A stretch of DNA of 64,000 bases, taken from the NCBI RefSeq assembly GCF_003265705.1, contig NW_020312867.1, positions 3,003,307-3,067,306 on the forward strand, read 5' to 3'. Below, piece by piece: positions 9,701 to 24,700 of this stretch. The position numbers and the translations under genes were made by a program. The first letter of the stretch is position 1. Each line of letters opens with the position of its first letter. Origin of the DNA: Callorhinus ursinus (taxonomy: Eukaryota > Chordata > Mammalia > Carnivora > Otariidae). The notes under the pieces were generated by a model. The model did not search any database and had not been told where the DNA came from. It was given only the letters and a program-made list of their open reading frames with translations.

Positions 9701-12700
9701 TTGGTAACAAAACAAGACGTCTTTTTAAATGCATAGCTAAGTTGCGGGGAATAAAATGAGCCACTCCCCACCCCCTTCTCAAGGCAGGTAGCAGAGACAT
9801 TTGGTCTAGAGTAGAGTAGGAATAAAAGGGAAGGTCTCTCCTGAGAATTCCCAACCATAAGATTGCACTTGGGCACCTCATTTTTTGAAATAAAAGCAGC
9901 AACTAAATATGAAAAAGAATAGACGATCAAAAAAGAAAGGGGCTGAGAGATATTGAAGGGAGTGGGCCTTCGTGTATACCGGTCAGCTCTACAAGAAAAG
10001 AACAGAGAGAATGGAAGAGAAGACACATAGAAAGAGCTCATGATATAGAACTTTCCAGAAATGGCTAATGACACCTGGCATTCAGGAAGCCAAATGAATC
10101 CCAAGCAAATTCACACTGACAATAAAACGGAAGACACAGAGAAGCTCCTAAAAAGCAGCCAAAGGGCAAGGAAAGATTAACAACAATCTTTCTGCTAAAG
10201 AAATGAATTCAACAGCAAATTTCTCAACTACAACAACGGAAAAGTATTGAGTGAGTTTCTCTGCATGTAGTATTCTGTCATTCCAGAATGAGTGTGGATG
10301 GGGAAAGACAGTCTCTTCCGCAGAGTGCTGGAAAAACTATCCACAAGCAAAAGAATGAAGTTGGACCCTGAAGAACCAATCTAAGAGCAAAAACTATAAA
10401 ACTCTTACATAAAAGCAGTAAATCTTCATGACCTGGGATTGGGCAGTAGTTTAAGACCCGAAAAGCACAGGCAACAAAAGATAAATCTGGCTTCACTAAA
10501 ACAAAACTTTTATGTATCAAAGGATGCTATGAAGAAAGTGGAATGACAACCCACATAATGGGAAAATTACTTGCAAATTACATATCTAACAAAGGGTTAA
10601 CATCCAGACAATATAAAGAACTCCTATAACCCAACAACAGAAAGATAATCCAGTTAAAAAAGGAGCAAGGAGCTGAACAGACATTTCTCCAGAGATAACA
10701 CCAATGGTCAGTAAGCTTCTCCTCAACATTGCCAGCCATTAGGGAGCTGCAAATCAAAACCACGAGATACCATTTCACACCCATTCATATGGCTGTTAAT
10801 AAAACAACCAAAACCAAAAAACCAAAGTTGGCAAAGATGTGGGGAAACTAGAACCCTTGTGCCTCACTGGTGGGAATGTAAAATGGCACAGCTGCTGCGG
10901 TCTCGCAGTTCCTCAAAAAGTTAAACATCCAATTACCATATAACTAAAAAATTCCACTCCTAGGTATATACCCCCAAAGAATTGGAAAGAGAGTAAACAG
11001 GTTACCTGTGTGCTGATAGTCATAGTGGTAATGTCCACGGTAGTCAAAGGTGGAAGGCTCATCAGTAGATGAATGGAGGGGCGCCTGGGTGACTCAGATG
11101 GTTGAGCGTCTGCTTTTGGCTCAGGTTATGATTGCAGAGTCCCAGGGTCGAGCCCTGCATCAGGCTCCCTGCTCAGCAGGGAGTCTGCTTCTCCCTCCCC
11201 CCTCTCGTGCGTGCTCTCTCTCTCAAATAAATCAATAAATAAAATCTTTAGAAAAAATAGATAAATGGATAAAATGGTACATACAATGGAATTATTACTC
11301 AGCCATAAAAAAGGAACGAAGTTCTCATATATAAACTCTCATGTTTAAAAACAAAAATAGGGGCACCTGGCTGGCTCAGTTGGTAGAGCGTGTGACTCGA
11401 TCTCGAGGTCGTGATTTTGAGCCCCACATTGGGTGTAGAGTTTATTTAAAAAACAAAAACATAAACTTCTAAATAACCCACTGGTCAAGGAAATCACAGT
11501 GGAAGTTAGAAATATTACATGTCCTAACTTGTTAGATATGGCTAAAGTAGTACTTAAAGGGAAATCCAGAGGTTTCAAAACATATTTTTAAAAAGGACAG
11601 GCTGAAAAAAATTGTACCCAATTTAAGACATTAGTGAAGGAACAATAAATGAGCCCAAAAAGAGGAGAAATTTGATAAATAAACCAACATATAATAATAG
11701 AGGATTAATAAAATTAACAAACCCTGCCAGACTGATCAAAATAAAAAGGAGACAGGTGCAAACAAAAAATATTATGAACGGAAAAAAGAATCATATGACA
11801 TAACCATAGTAGAAAAGATACATATTTTTAAAAGATTTTAAAGTAATCTTTATACGCAACATGGGGCTTGAATTCATGAGTCCAAGATTAAGAGCCGCAC
11901 ATTCCACCAACTGAGCCAGCCAGGTGCCCCTGGACAATATATATATATATTTCTAAACATTTTATTTATTTGACAGAGAGAGAGCACATGCACAAGCAGG
12001 GGGAGCTGCAGAGGCAGAGGGAGAAGCAGGTTCCCGGCTGAGCAGAGAGCCTGACGTTAGACTCCATCCAGGACCCTGGGATCATGACTAGAGCTGAAGG
12101 CAGACTCCTAACTGACTGAGCTACCCAGAAGCCCCTGGAAAAGATATTTTTTTAAAAATTCTAAGAAACAGTGAAATAAAAGATAATTTTGTTCTTAAAA
12201 AAGCATACGAATAGAGGAAACATCTCAAACTCATTTTATGAAGCTAGATAACCTTTATACTAAAATAGGACAAGCATGAGAAAGGAAAATTATCAGCCAA
12301 CTCTCATGAACAAAGGCAAAATTATTAAGTCAGATATTATCAAATCAAGCCCAGCAATATACTATAATATATCATTATGCATCTGGGTTTACTCTGGTAA
12401 TACAAGACTGATCCAACATTAGAAAATTCTAATGACTTCTGATTCTGGCCGTGAAAAACTAGTTAGTAGGAGACAAACCAAACCCTCCCCCAAGGAACAA
12501 GTGAAAAAACTAAGTAAAACAAACACAAACCAAAACAAAACCCCAGAAAATTTAAAGGCATCGAAAAATTACCAAAGCAACCAGAATCTGAGAGGCTAAG
12601 ATCCCCAGCAAGAAGGGAAACAATATTCAGGCGAGTGTGATATTCCGCACTGCTCGTACCCTATGGCATCTCCCAGTTTATAAGCAGCACAATGCTGAGG

Positions 12701-15700
12701 CTGAGAACCGAAGGTGGTGCTTAGGAGGCTGAGAAGCTGAGCAGAGCCTGAGGCAGTTCCGTAGGGATAGGGAAAACAAAACTGGATTCAGAACTACCCA
12801 GGGAGAGAGGACTTGAAGTCAGGAGAGTGCATTAAGCCAAGCGATGCTTCCCGTAGTCTTGAGTGGGAGATGAAAATTGGAGTTCAGGGTCTGCCAGGGA
12901 GGAGGGGCTTCGAGCATACCGCAGGCTCTCTCTGGGATTCCCTGGAGAGTGCACAGTAGGATGAGGGGAAGTAGAACCAGACTGTCTCAAAACACCCAGC
13001 TCTGAAACAGTTCAATCCCATACTGGATTCAGTTGATCTGGCCCTACTCTGATTGCCTGCAAGAAGGAAAAGTAAATCCTTTCTTGAAGAACAGAAAATC
13101 ATCCTGAGCCAAGTTGTTTTCATATATAGTTTCTGAATAAAAATTACCAAGCATAGCACACAAGGGCCCAAATGACTGCACACCAAAAGAGAGAAAACAG
13201 AAAAAAGACTCACAGGGGATGTAGATACTCAGTTATTTAACACCCTTGTCCAGTAACTCCAGTATGTCCAAGGAAATATGTGGCAAGATGAAGAACATTA
13301 GCAGAGAACAAGAATCGATCAAAAAGAATCAAATGGAAGCTCTAGAATTAAAAAATAGAGTAACTGAAACTAGGACTGCAAAGAGATGGATTTAATACAT
13401 TAGTTACAGCTGACCTATAAAATAATCCAGCAGGAAATACCCAGACTGAGGCCCTGAGCAGGAAAATGAAAGGGCAAATACAGAAAAGAGGATGAAGAAA
13501 TATAAAACACGGCCGTCTGACATACGTGTCATTGGCACCCCCAGGAGAGAAGAAATAAAATGGAGCAGAATCTGAGGAAATAACGGCTAGGACTTGTCTG
13601 AAACCGATGGAAGTGAGGAAAGCCCAGGATTCAAGAAACCCTGTGAACATCAAGCTGGGCAAATAAAAAGAAAACCACACCCAGGTATCACAGTAAAACT
13701 GATAAAACTACAACACAAGGAGAAAATCTTCAAAGCAGAGGGGGAAACAAATGATCCTTCAGCGGAGCAGCACGAAGACTGACAGATGACTAAGAGAAAA
13801 GCTGGGAATCAGAACATAATCAAAGACATAAAGTATTGAAAGATCAATACCAACCTACAACTCTTAGCAGGAATACTACTGAAAAAAAGATGGGACAATT
13901 ACAGACATTTTAAGACAAATACTGCATTAAATACTGAGCAGAGTTCTTTAGGCTTTTGCTTTCGTTTTTTAATATTTTTTAAAAGATTATTTGAGAGGGG
14001 CGCCTGAGTGGCTCAGTCGTTAAGCGTCTGCCTTCGGGCTCAGGTCATGATCCCAGGCTCTGGGGATCCAGTCCCACATCGGGCTCTCTGTTCAGCGGGG
14101 AGCCTGCTTCTCCCTCTCCCACTCCCCCTGCTTGTGTTCCTGCTCTCGCTCTCTGTCAAATAAATAAATCTTAAAAAAATAAAAATAAAAAAGATTATTT
14201 GAGAGAGTGCATGCAAGTGGGGGGAGGAGCAGAGGGAGAGAGAATCCTCAAGCCGACTCCCAACTGAGTGCAGAGCCCGATGTAGGGCTCTATCCCAGGA
14301 CCCCGAGATCATGGCCTGAGCCAAAATCAAGAGTGGGATGCTTAACCAACTGAGCCACCCAGGTGCCCTTTGCTTTAGTTCTTTAGGAATGAAAATGACC
14401 CTAAGTAGAAGCATAGAAATAAAGGAGTGAAGAGTAACAGAAGAGGTTTAAAAAAAAAAAAAAAAGGTAACGCTAAGTAAATCTTCATTGTAATATTGAT
14501 TGCATAAAACAGAAATAAAGTCTTGTAGCAGCTAGACTATTTATAGAACTGTAACACTTCACAGCAATAGTACACAAGTCAGGAAGGAAATAAAAGTGTT
14601 CTAAGGTCCTTGCATCATCTGTGAAGTGGTAAAGGTAGTCTTTACAAAGTCAGATGCAGGTTGTGATCTTCAGAGTAACTACTGAAAGAATAATAAGCTA
14701 ACAGGAGAAAAGTGGAAATACGTGGTTAATCCAAAAAGAAGTCAAGAAAGGAGGAAAATCTCTTAATAAAATTTACATTATTAGATTAAGAAAGTGAAAC
14801 CATATGATTATCTAAACAGATACAGTAAAAAAGTTCCTTTAAATTCAACAATTTTCTTAAACCAGAAAAAGAGTATCTGCAAGAAACCTATGGCAAACAT
14901 CATACTCAATGGTACAATGTGAAAAAGCAATTCCTCTTTTTTTTTTTGAGTAGGCTCCACACCCAACATGGAGCTTGAACTCAACACCCTGAGAGAGCAA
15001 CAGTTGCATGCTCTATGGACTGAGCCAGCCAGGCGCCCCTGAAAAAGCAATTCTTTATTTACAAATAGTAAGAATATAACAAGGTTTCTAGATATAACAT
15101 CACTATAAAGGTCAAGAACATTTCATTAACAATAAAATACATTAACACTGCAAAATGAAAATACTAATTTGACAAAATCTTATGGAGGAAATACAAAATC
15201 TAATTGGGGACAGTAAAGAAGACCTAAATGGAGATACATAATCATGTTCTTGGATAGCAAAGACTTAATTTTATAAAGATGTCATCTTACCCCCAGTTGA
15301 TCTACAGATTTAATATAATTCCAATCAAAATCTCAACCTGGAATTTGAAAAGCTGATTCTGAAATTTATATGGGAAAGCAGAGAGCCAAGATTAGCCAAC
15401 ACACTGTTCAAGAACGGGGAGCTTGTCCTTCCTATTATCAAGATTCCTTATGCAGTTATAACAATGAAGAAAGTGTGAGCTTAGGTACAGACTAATGAAC
15501 AAAACAGAAAGCTCAGAAACAGATCAACACATACAGGAAACCTGATATTTGTCAGAGTTGTACTGCATGTTAACAGAACAAGGACAAACATTTTAATACA
15601 TCATTATCCAATAAGAAAAAATTAACATAGAGCCTTATCTCACTCCACTGCAGACAAATCAATTCTAAGGGATCGAAGACTTATATGGGGAAGATGAAAA

Positions 15701-18700
15701 CTGTTACAAGAAAGCAGTAATATATCTTTTGGGGAGCACCCGGCTGGTTCAGTTGGTGGAACGTGTGACTCTTCATCTCAGGGTTGTGAATTTGAGCCCC
15801 ATGTTGGGTGTAGAGATTATTTAAAAATAAAATCTTTAAAGGGGCGCCTGGGTGGCTCAGTCAGTTAAGCGTTTGCCTTCGGCTCAGGTCATGGTCCCAG
15901 GGTCCTGGGATTGAGCCCCGCGTCGGGCTCCCTGCTCAGCGGGAAGCCTGCTTCTCCCTCTCCCACTCCCCCTGCTTGTGTTCCCTCTCTCGCTGTGTCC
16001 TTCTCTGTCAAATAAATAAATAAAATCTTTATAAAAAAATAAAATCTTTAAAATGTGTGTATGTGTGTGTATACACACACACACACACATATATTTTTTA
16101 TTTTTTTAAAGTTTATTTATTTAAGCAATCTCTATACCCAATGTGGGGCTTGAACCCAGGACTCTGAGATCAAGAGCCACATGTACCACTGACTGAGCCA
16201 GCCAGGTATCCCAAGAATACAGTAAAATATCTTTTTGAGTTTTGGAGAAGGATGGATTTCTTTAGATATAAAAAAGTAAAAAATCATAAAAGGAAATTTT
16301 ACATTAAAATTAAGAATATCTGTTTACTTAGAAGATGCCATAAAGAAAGTGAAAAGACAAGTCACAAACTGGGAGAAGATATTTACCATATATAAAAATT
16401 GACAAAATTCTAGAATCCAGATATATAAAGATCACCTATGAGGCAGTAAGAAAAAGGCAGACAACTTAATAGAAAAATGGGGAAAAAACATGAACAGGAA
16501 TTTCACAGGGGAAGAAACCATGAATGACTAATATGTGAAAAGATGCTGAGTGTCATTAGTAACAATGAAATGCAAATTATAACCACTGTTTCATATTTGT
16601 AGATTGAAAATAACCTGATGTACTAAGTGTAAGCAAAGATGTAGAGCACTGGGTACATCCACACTGTGCTGAGGAAATAATAAATTGGTATAATCACTTC
16701 AGAAAACAATTTCGCATTTCCTTTTTTTTTTTTTTAAGATTTATTTATTGATTTATATGAGAGAGCTAGCGAGAGCGAGAGAGAGAGGAGCAGGGGGAGG
16801 GGCAGAGGGAGAAGCAAACTCCCTGCTGAGCAGGGAGCCCGATGCGGGGCTCCATTCCAGGACCCTGGGATCATGACCTGAACCATTCAATGGGGAAGGA
16901 ACAGTTACTCTAACAAATGGTACTGGGACAACTGGATATCCAAATGTAAAAGATTAAAAGTTGACCCATACACCTCACACCATACACAAAAATTACAGAC
17001 ATAAATGTAACAGCTAAAATTATAAAACTCTTAGAAGCAAATAGGAGTAAATCTTCAAGATCCTGGATTAGGCAATGGTTTCTTAGACCTGACACCAAAA
17101 TCGCAAGCAGTCAAAGAAAAAAACAGTTGGACTTCACTAAAATTAAACTTTTATGTTTCAAAGAATACCTAATAGCCAAAAAAATGGAAAAAACTGGCAA
17201 ACGGATAAGGAAAATACAGTATATCCATACAATGGAATTTTACTCAGCAATTAGAAGGAACGGAATACTAATTTATAACATGGATAAACCTCAAAAATAT
17301 GCAAAACGAAAGAAGCCAGCCACAAAAGACCACATATATTGTGTGATTCCATTTATGTGAAATGTCTAGAATAGGAAAATCCATAAAGAAAGCAGATCAG
17401 TGTTTGCTTAAGGTGGGAGGGCGCAGGAGAGAGGGGTAGGGAATGATGACTCCATGGGTACAAGGTTTCTTTCTGGTGTGATGAAAATGTTCTAAAATTA
17501 GGTAGTGATGAAGGTTGCACAACTGTGTGAATATACTAAAAACCACTGAATTGTATATTTTAAAGGGGTGAATTTTATGATATATAAATTGTATCTCAAT
17601 GCTGTTATTAAAGAATTGTTCACAACTGAAAACTAGAAACAATTCAAGGGCTCATCAGCGGAGCAGAGAAGCAATAGTATATTCATACAGCACAGTGCTA
17701 CTTATCAATGAGAAGAATGATCGACAGGTACAGACATTAACATCGATGAAGTTTAAACACAAGGTTGAATAAAAAAAAAAAGCAAGCCTCAGGGTGCCTG
17801 GGTGTCTCGTCGGTTGAGCATCTGACTTTTGATCTCAGTTCAGGTTCTTGATCTCAGGGTTGTGAGTTCAAGGCCTTCGTTGGGCTCCACAAAAAAAAAA
17901 AAAAAAAAAAGGCAAGCCTCAGAAAACTACATACCCTGTGGTTCTGTTAGTATAAAATTCAAACACAGGCAAAATAAAACATATTCCTTAGGGTTACACA
18001 TCTATGTGGTATAAAGGATGTACTTAGCAAAGAAAAATCGAAGAAGGAAGATCTGAGATAATAAGGAGGGAAGAGCAAAGAAAATGATATACACACAGGT
18101 AAATATAAATACATGTATAAAAAATTATTCCCATAATTATATAAGAATCATCAGTGGGGGGCGCCTGGGTGGCTCAGTTGTTAAGTGTCTGCCTTCGGTT
18201 CAGGTCATGATCCCAGGCTCCCTGCTCAGCAGGAAGCCTGCTTCTCCCTCTCCCACTCCCCCTGCTTGTGTTCCCTCTCTCGCTGTCTCTGTCTCTGTCA
18301 AATAAATAAATAAAATCTTAAAAAAAAAAAAAAAAAAAGAAAACGTTTAAAAAAAAAAGAATCATCGGGGGGGCGGGGTTTAACCATAAGAAAACAATTA
18401 GATAAATCATATCTTAAGGTCCTTGTGTTGTCTGGGAGAAAGGTAAAGATGTTAAATAATTTAATGTTAAGATTTTAAGGGCTGAAAGAATAGCAGTGCA
18501 GTGTGTAACTCCTGTGATAGTTAAGGTTGGCTGTCTCCAATGTTTGTTTCTCTTTATCCCTCAGAAATAACACCTCTGAGATTCTTTTCTTCATGTCAAA
18601 TAGCAAACTGTATTCAAATGAGGTAAAAATACAGAAATTTCTTAGGCATAGTGTGAATTTTCCAGGACAAAGTACTGTCAAATGGAAAACAGGCAGGGTA

Positions 18701-21700
18701 TGCACAAGATCAGAAACCCAAAACAAGCTACACTAGAATCAGGATTAGAATAAGGACTTCTATGACTGGTATTATATCGCATCTCTATAATGTGCACACT
18801 CTGCTAAGCACAGCAAAGGATTCTGAAAACGAGATGTATAGGGACCTTTGATTTGTAACTGGGCACACAGCAGCCTGGACCCAAGCATTCCCTTGGCTAC
18901 CCTTGCAACAAGCAATGAAGTGGGTGGAAAAAGTAGTGTGTGGGGCCGAACTGCTCCTGTATGCTCCTGGTGCCTTTGCTGGCTGGAATGCACTTGGCAC
19001 TTCTGGAACCCAGCAGCCACTTTGAATGATGAGATTTTTTTTTTTTTTTTAAAGATTTTATTTATTTGAGAGAGAGAGAGAGGGTGAGCGCGAGCTGGGG
19101 GAGCAGAGGGAAAGGGAGAAACAGACTCTATGCTGAGTGTGGAGCCCGACATGGGGCTTGATCCCAGGACCCTGAGATCATGACCTGAGCTGAAATCAAG
19201 AATTGGGCACTCAACTGACTAGCCACTCAGGCCCCCAGAATGGTAAGATTTGGTGAATGGAAGCCAATTTTATGACATCAAACCTCAGAAAAAGCAAGCC
19301 TGGGGCTCTAGCATTCCTATCTCAGACATTCTTGAACTTGAGAGATATGAACAGTCTTGTTCAAACCACTTTTTCTTTTTTAAATGTTATTTGTAGGCAA
19401 GCTTAATACCAATTAATACAGCCTCAATACAAGAGAAGCAGGAGAGGGGCATGTTAATCCAAAAGAAGGCGAGAGAGAGAGAAAAAAAAAACCCTCAAAA
19501 AATAGAACAGATACCACAAAATAACATGGTAGGAACCACCCCAAGTATATAGAAATCCCATTGTAAATGGACTACATGGTCTACTTCTGAAGTAAAAATT
19601 AACGGACTGGACAAAACTCAAAATCCAGACATATGCTGATTATAGGAGATATGATTATAAGGACAGTGAGAGAGAGGTTGAAAGTAAGTGCCCGGAAAGA
19701 CGTGGTATACCAGACAGACCGTAGCCACAGGACAGCTATGCAGCAGAACTCAAAACACATAAGAGTTTAAAGCAGAACATGACATACATCCAGACAAATA
19801 GAGTGGATTACTATCCATTCATCAGGAATATCACAATCCTACACTTTGTGCCCCCCAAACACTCCCTGCAACTGCCTGTTTCCCACTTGGGCACTAATTC
19901 AGTTTCTTCTCACTCACCTAAGAAGACCACCCTAGCAGTTGTCCCCTCTCTCTCTGGCATGATGAATTTCCCCTTCCCTACAAGGTCATTCTCAACATTT
20001 AAACATGCTTTATATCACTCTGTTTAAAAACAAAAGGAACAAAAACCCCCGACCCTGTCCTCTGACCCTGTAGCCCTTCATTTCTTGGTTCCCTGTACAG
20101 AAAAAGTCATCCATACGATTAAACAATACTTGCTGTCTCCAATTACTACTGTTTCCCCTTAACCCTTCTCCAGTCAGGCTGCCCCACGCCCACCAGCCCC
20201 CTTCTTCAAGGTCTCCAACAACCTTCTGTCTAGATCGAACCTGTGGTGCCCACAGCAGCGGCAGCATCTGACCCAGCAGTCTCTCTTCTAGAAAACTCTT
20301 CAGGTGCGTTCCAGTTGCTTTCCCTCCCACCTCACCGGGCACTCCTCCTTTCCCACCATTCAGTGTTCATGTCTCCACTCCTTAGGCTTTGCCATCTCAT
20401 TTCTTTTTCTTTCTTTTTTCTTTTTTTTAAGATTTATTTATTTATTTTAGGGAGGGAGGGGAGAGAGCACATACGTGTGAGTGGGGAGAGGGGTGGAGTA
20501 AGAGAATCTCAAGCAGACTCCCTGCTGAGCGCGAGCCCCACGCGGAACTCAGTCTCCTGACCAATGAGATCATGACCTGAGCCGAAACCAAGAGCGGGAT
20601 GCTTAACCGACTGAGCCACCCAGTCGCCCCTGCCATCTCATTTCTGACCTTAACGTATACACCGAGGACTCCCAGTAGAACCTTCAAGCCTGGGCCTTCC
20701 CCGGCTCCTGTATCCAGCCGCCCGCTTGACGGCTCCACTCTGAGAGCGGATGATGCGCGTCGCATGTAACATGCTGGAAACGGAACTCCCGACTCTGCTC
20801 CTGGTATTTACCGTAGCCTTCCCTATCCCAGGAGCACCTCTGTCCTTTCTGTCACCCACATTCCAAACCGGGTTTGACTCCTTTCACTCCTATTCTGTAC
20901 CCAATCTGTCAGGAAGTCTGCTCTGCCTTTCAGATGTATCCAGAACTGCCTCCTCTCTCAGAAGTGCTCCGTGGCCACTACCATCTTGTCTTACCCAGAT
21001 TATGGTGACACCCTCCTCCTCCCTCCCACCTGTGCCCCTCACTCCACTCTCCTTTGAACAGAGAAACCAGATTCACCCTTTTAAAAAAGAATGTCAAGTT
21101 GCAGCACTCAAAACTCTCCAGTGAGTTCTCCTCTGAGAGTAAAAGCCAAGCCCTTCCTACCCCTCTGAGGCCCTGTGTGATGTGGGGCGCCACTGCCCCG
21201 ACTCCATCTCCCACGTCCCGCTTGCCGCTGCAGCCACGCCGGCCGCTCCCTGGGCCTGGAGCCCGTCAGACACCTGCCCACCCCAGGAGCTCTCAATCCC
21301 TGCCCCTGCCTCTGCCCTCCAGGCCTCCAGGATTGCTGCTGCTCTCTCCCTTGCATCAGGTTTCCTTCCCCGCCACGCTGTGGGGACGGCCACACCGCCC
21401 AACCCCCGCAGCCCTCACTGTCCTGCTTTCTGTGCTGTTTTCTCTGTTGCGCGTCTAAACATCTTCCATGTTGTTTGCTTATTTGGTTATTTTCTGTCTC
21501 GCCCCATGAGAACATAAGCTTCACGAGGGCAGGGGCTTGGTTTTGTTCACTGCCTTCTCCCCAGAAGCTAGAAAAAGTGCCAGTAAATATTCACAGAATG
21601 AGGGAAGGTAGGACCAGGGAGGGGGTGCTACAAACTTCCAACTGTTCCAGTGTCCTGACGCTCCCACAGTTAGAAAAGAGATGCATGAGACACAGTAAAA

Positions 21701-24700
21701 TTAGACACAAAATTGTCATTATATCAAATACTATTTATGATGTAAATCCAAGAGAGCAGAGTTATACAAGGTTGCTGCACATGAGATCAACGTACAAATC
21801 TCAAAATAACTAATCAGAATATGCAAAATAGAAAACAGATTGATTTGACTATAAAAAAAACTAGATAGCACCAAGAAATAAGCCTAATAAAAATATGTAA
21901 AACCATCATGGAGCAATTCATCAAACTTGAAGAGAAGGATATAAAAGGGATAGCTGGATAAATGGAGACAGAAGCTTTGTTCATAGCTAAGAAGACTCAA
22001 TATTTTACAGGTATCAAGTTTTCCCAAATTAATCTATAAATTCTATTTCCAGGCAATGCTCCAGCAAAATTTTTCCAAGGAATTTGCTATACTAATTCCA
22101 GAATTAGTATTGGACAAATGAAGAAGTATATGAACTTTTTATTTCTGAACACAGTAAGGAAGAGGAATTCGCCCTGCCAGGTACCAAGGAATGTTAAAAA
22201 GCTCTGGCAGTTAACAGCTGTATTAATGCAGAAATAGAACAGCAGAACAGAATGGAGCCCAGAAGCACAGCCCTGTGTACGTAAAGTTTGGCAGCGGTTA
22301 TGACCAGTATCACTCATCAGTGAAGAAAGTAAGGACTTCAGTAGCTGGTGTTGTGACAACTGGCTTTCCATATGAAAAAAACAAAACGAGATTGTAGAAT
22401 GCACAAATATGAACTGCAGATGAATACCTAAATAAGAAAAAATGAAAAAAAAACCAAACCCAAATTTTGAAACCATGAAAAAATATACCATTGGAACACG
22501 GATATTCTTAAGAATCAAAGGTGCATTCAGTAAAGCAAGAAGATGTAACAATTTTTTTAAAAGATTTTATTGAGACAGAGAGAGAACACAAGTGGGGAGA
22601 GGGGCAGAGGGAGGGGAGAAGCATACTCCCTACTGAGCAGGGAGCCTGAAGTGGGGCTCGACCTTGAGATCATGACCTGAGCTGAACGCAGACACAACTG
22701 ACTGAGCCACCCAGGCGCCCCAAGAAGATGTAACAATTATAGACATGTATACATCTAATGACCACCAAAATACATGAAAGCAAAAATGGACAGAAGTGAA
22801 GGGAGAAATTGACAGTTCTATGGTGATAGTTGGAGACTTTAATGTCCCACTCACAATAATAGAACAAGACGGAAGATAAAGAAATAGAGCATTTAAACAA
22901 CAAAATAAACCAACTAGATTTAACAGACTTATACAGAACACCCTACCCAACAAGAGAATACACATTCTTCTCAAGTATACATGGGACGTTTTCTACGACA
23001 GACCATATGTTTGGGGCACAAATTAAGTCTTTTTTCCCCCCAAGTTTTTTTTTAAAGTAAGCTCTAGGCCCAACATGGGTCCTGAACTCAGAACCCCAAG
23101 ATCAAGAGTCACATGCTACACTGACTGAGCCAGGCAGATGTCCCCACAAATTAAGTCTTAATAGATTTTTAAAAAGATGTAAGTCATACAAATATCTCCT
23201 CTGAACACAGCAGGATGAAGTTAGAAATCAATTTAACAAAAGGAAAACTGGAAAACTCAAAAAACTGTGTAAATTAAACAATACACTTATTTATTTTTAG
23301 AGGGTGGAGGGAGAGGGGGAGGGAGGAGAGGGAGAGAGAAAGTTTTTTTTTTTTAAGATTTTACTTATTTATTTGACAGAGAGACACACAGCGAGAGAGG
23401 GAACACAAGCCGGGGGAGAGGGAGAGGGAGAAGCAGGCCTCCTGCCAAGCAGGGAGCCCGATGTGGGGCTCGATCCCAGGACCCTGGGATCATGACCTGA
23501 GCCAAAGTCAGATGTTTAACAACTGAGCCACCCAGGCGCCCGAGAGAGAGAAAGTCTTAAGCAGCAGGCTCCATGCCCAGTTCAGAGCCTGATGCAGGGC
23601 TTGATCTCATGACCCTTAGATCATGACCTGAGCCAAAATAAAGAGTTGGATGCTTAACTGATTGAGCCACGCAGGCACCACCCCCCACCTTTTTTTTAGA
23701 GGGAGAGAGAGAGAGAATATACCTTTAAACAACCAGTGGGTCAAAGAAGAAAGGAAATTAGAAAATACTGAGAGATGAAAGAAAATAAAACATACCCAAA
23801 CTTACAAAAAACAACAAAAGTGGTGCTAAGGGGGAAATTTATGGCTATAAAATATACATTAAAAACTTATGAAAGATCTCAAATCAACAATCTAACTTTA
23901 CAACTTAAGGAACCAGAAAAGAACAACAAAATAAACCCAAAGCCAGCAGAAAGAAGAAAACAAGAAGGATTACAGCAGAGATAAATAGAGACTAGAAAAA
24001 CAATAGAGAAAAATTAATGAAACAAAAAGATCAGAACTGACAAACCTTTCAGCTAGATGGACTAAGAGAAAAAATGAATACAAAAATCAGAAATGGAAGT
24101 GGAGGCATTTACTACCAATTCTACAGGAATGAAAAGATTGTAAGGATACTAGAACAGTTACACACCAATACACTGGGTAACTGGGATGAAATGGACAAAT
24201 TCCTAGAAACACAAAACCTGCCAGACTAAATCATGAAAAAACAGAAAATTGGAATAGATCTTTATCTAGTAAGGAGACTGAATCAGTACTCAAAATCTCC
24301 CAATAAAGAAAAGTCCTAGATCTGACGGCTTCATTGGTGAATTTTACCAAAGTTTTAAAGAACTAATCACTAATCTTCAAACTTTTCAAAAACTGAAGAG
24401 CAGGAAACACTTCCTAACTCATTCTCTGTGGCTCCATTACCCTGAAACCAAAGCCAGATGAAGACACTGCAAGAAAAAGCTACAGACCAGTATCTCTATG
24501 AATGTCAACACAAAAATCCTCAAGAAAATACTAGCAAATACAACTCATTGGCACATTAAAAGGGTTACATATCATGACCAAGTGGGATTTATTCCTGGAA
24601 TGGAAGGATGATTCAACATGAAAATCAGTCAGTGTACTACTATGCCACATCGACAGAATGAGGAAAACAACCACACGATCATCTCAATTCATACAGAAAA

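Larger units (their letters stand above)
11450..12425 (+). mobile_element. L1 ORF2 fragments broken by two SINEs
   Basis: CCCACTGGTCAAGGAAATCA and AAGTAGTACTTAAAGGGAAA, then AAAGGCAAAATTATTAAGTC and ATACAAGACTGATCCAACAT, match ORF2 around the reverse transcriptase. Old and frame-shifted. Confidence 0.7.

Noticed and set aside
9424..10104. 226-codon minus-strand open frame
   Set aside because: No domain or family resemblance. It lies in A-rich intron sequence that looks LINE-derived, where the opposite strand is poor in stops.
15841..15915. tRNA-like sequences with A- and B-box-like motifs
   Set aside because: They are the tRNA-Lys-derived heads of SINEs. They lack an intact tRNA fold and are followed by SINE bodies.
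18880..19020. Possible LTR fragment
   Set aside because: A few phrases looked LTR-like, but I could not identify paired ends, a primer-binding site or a family.
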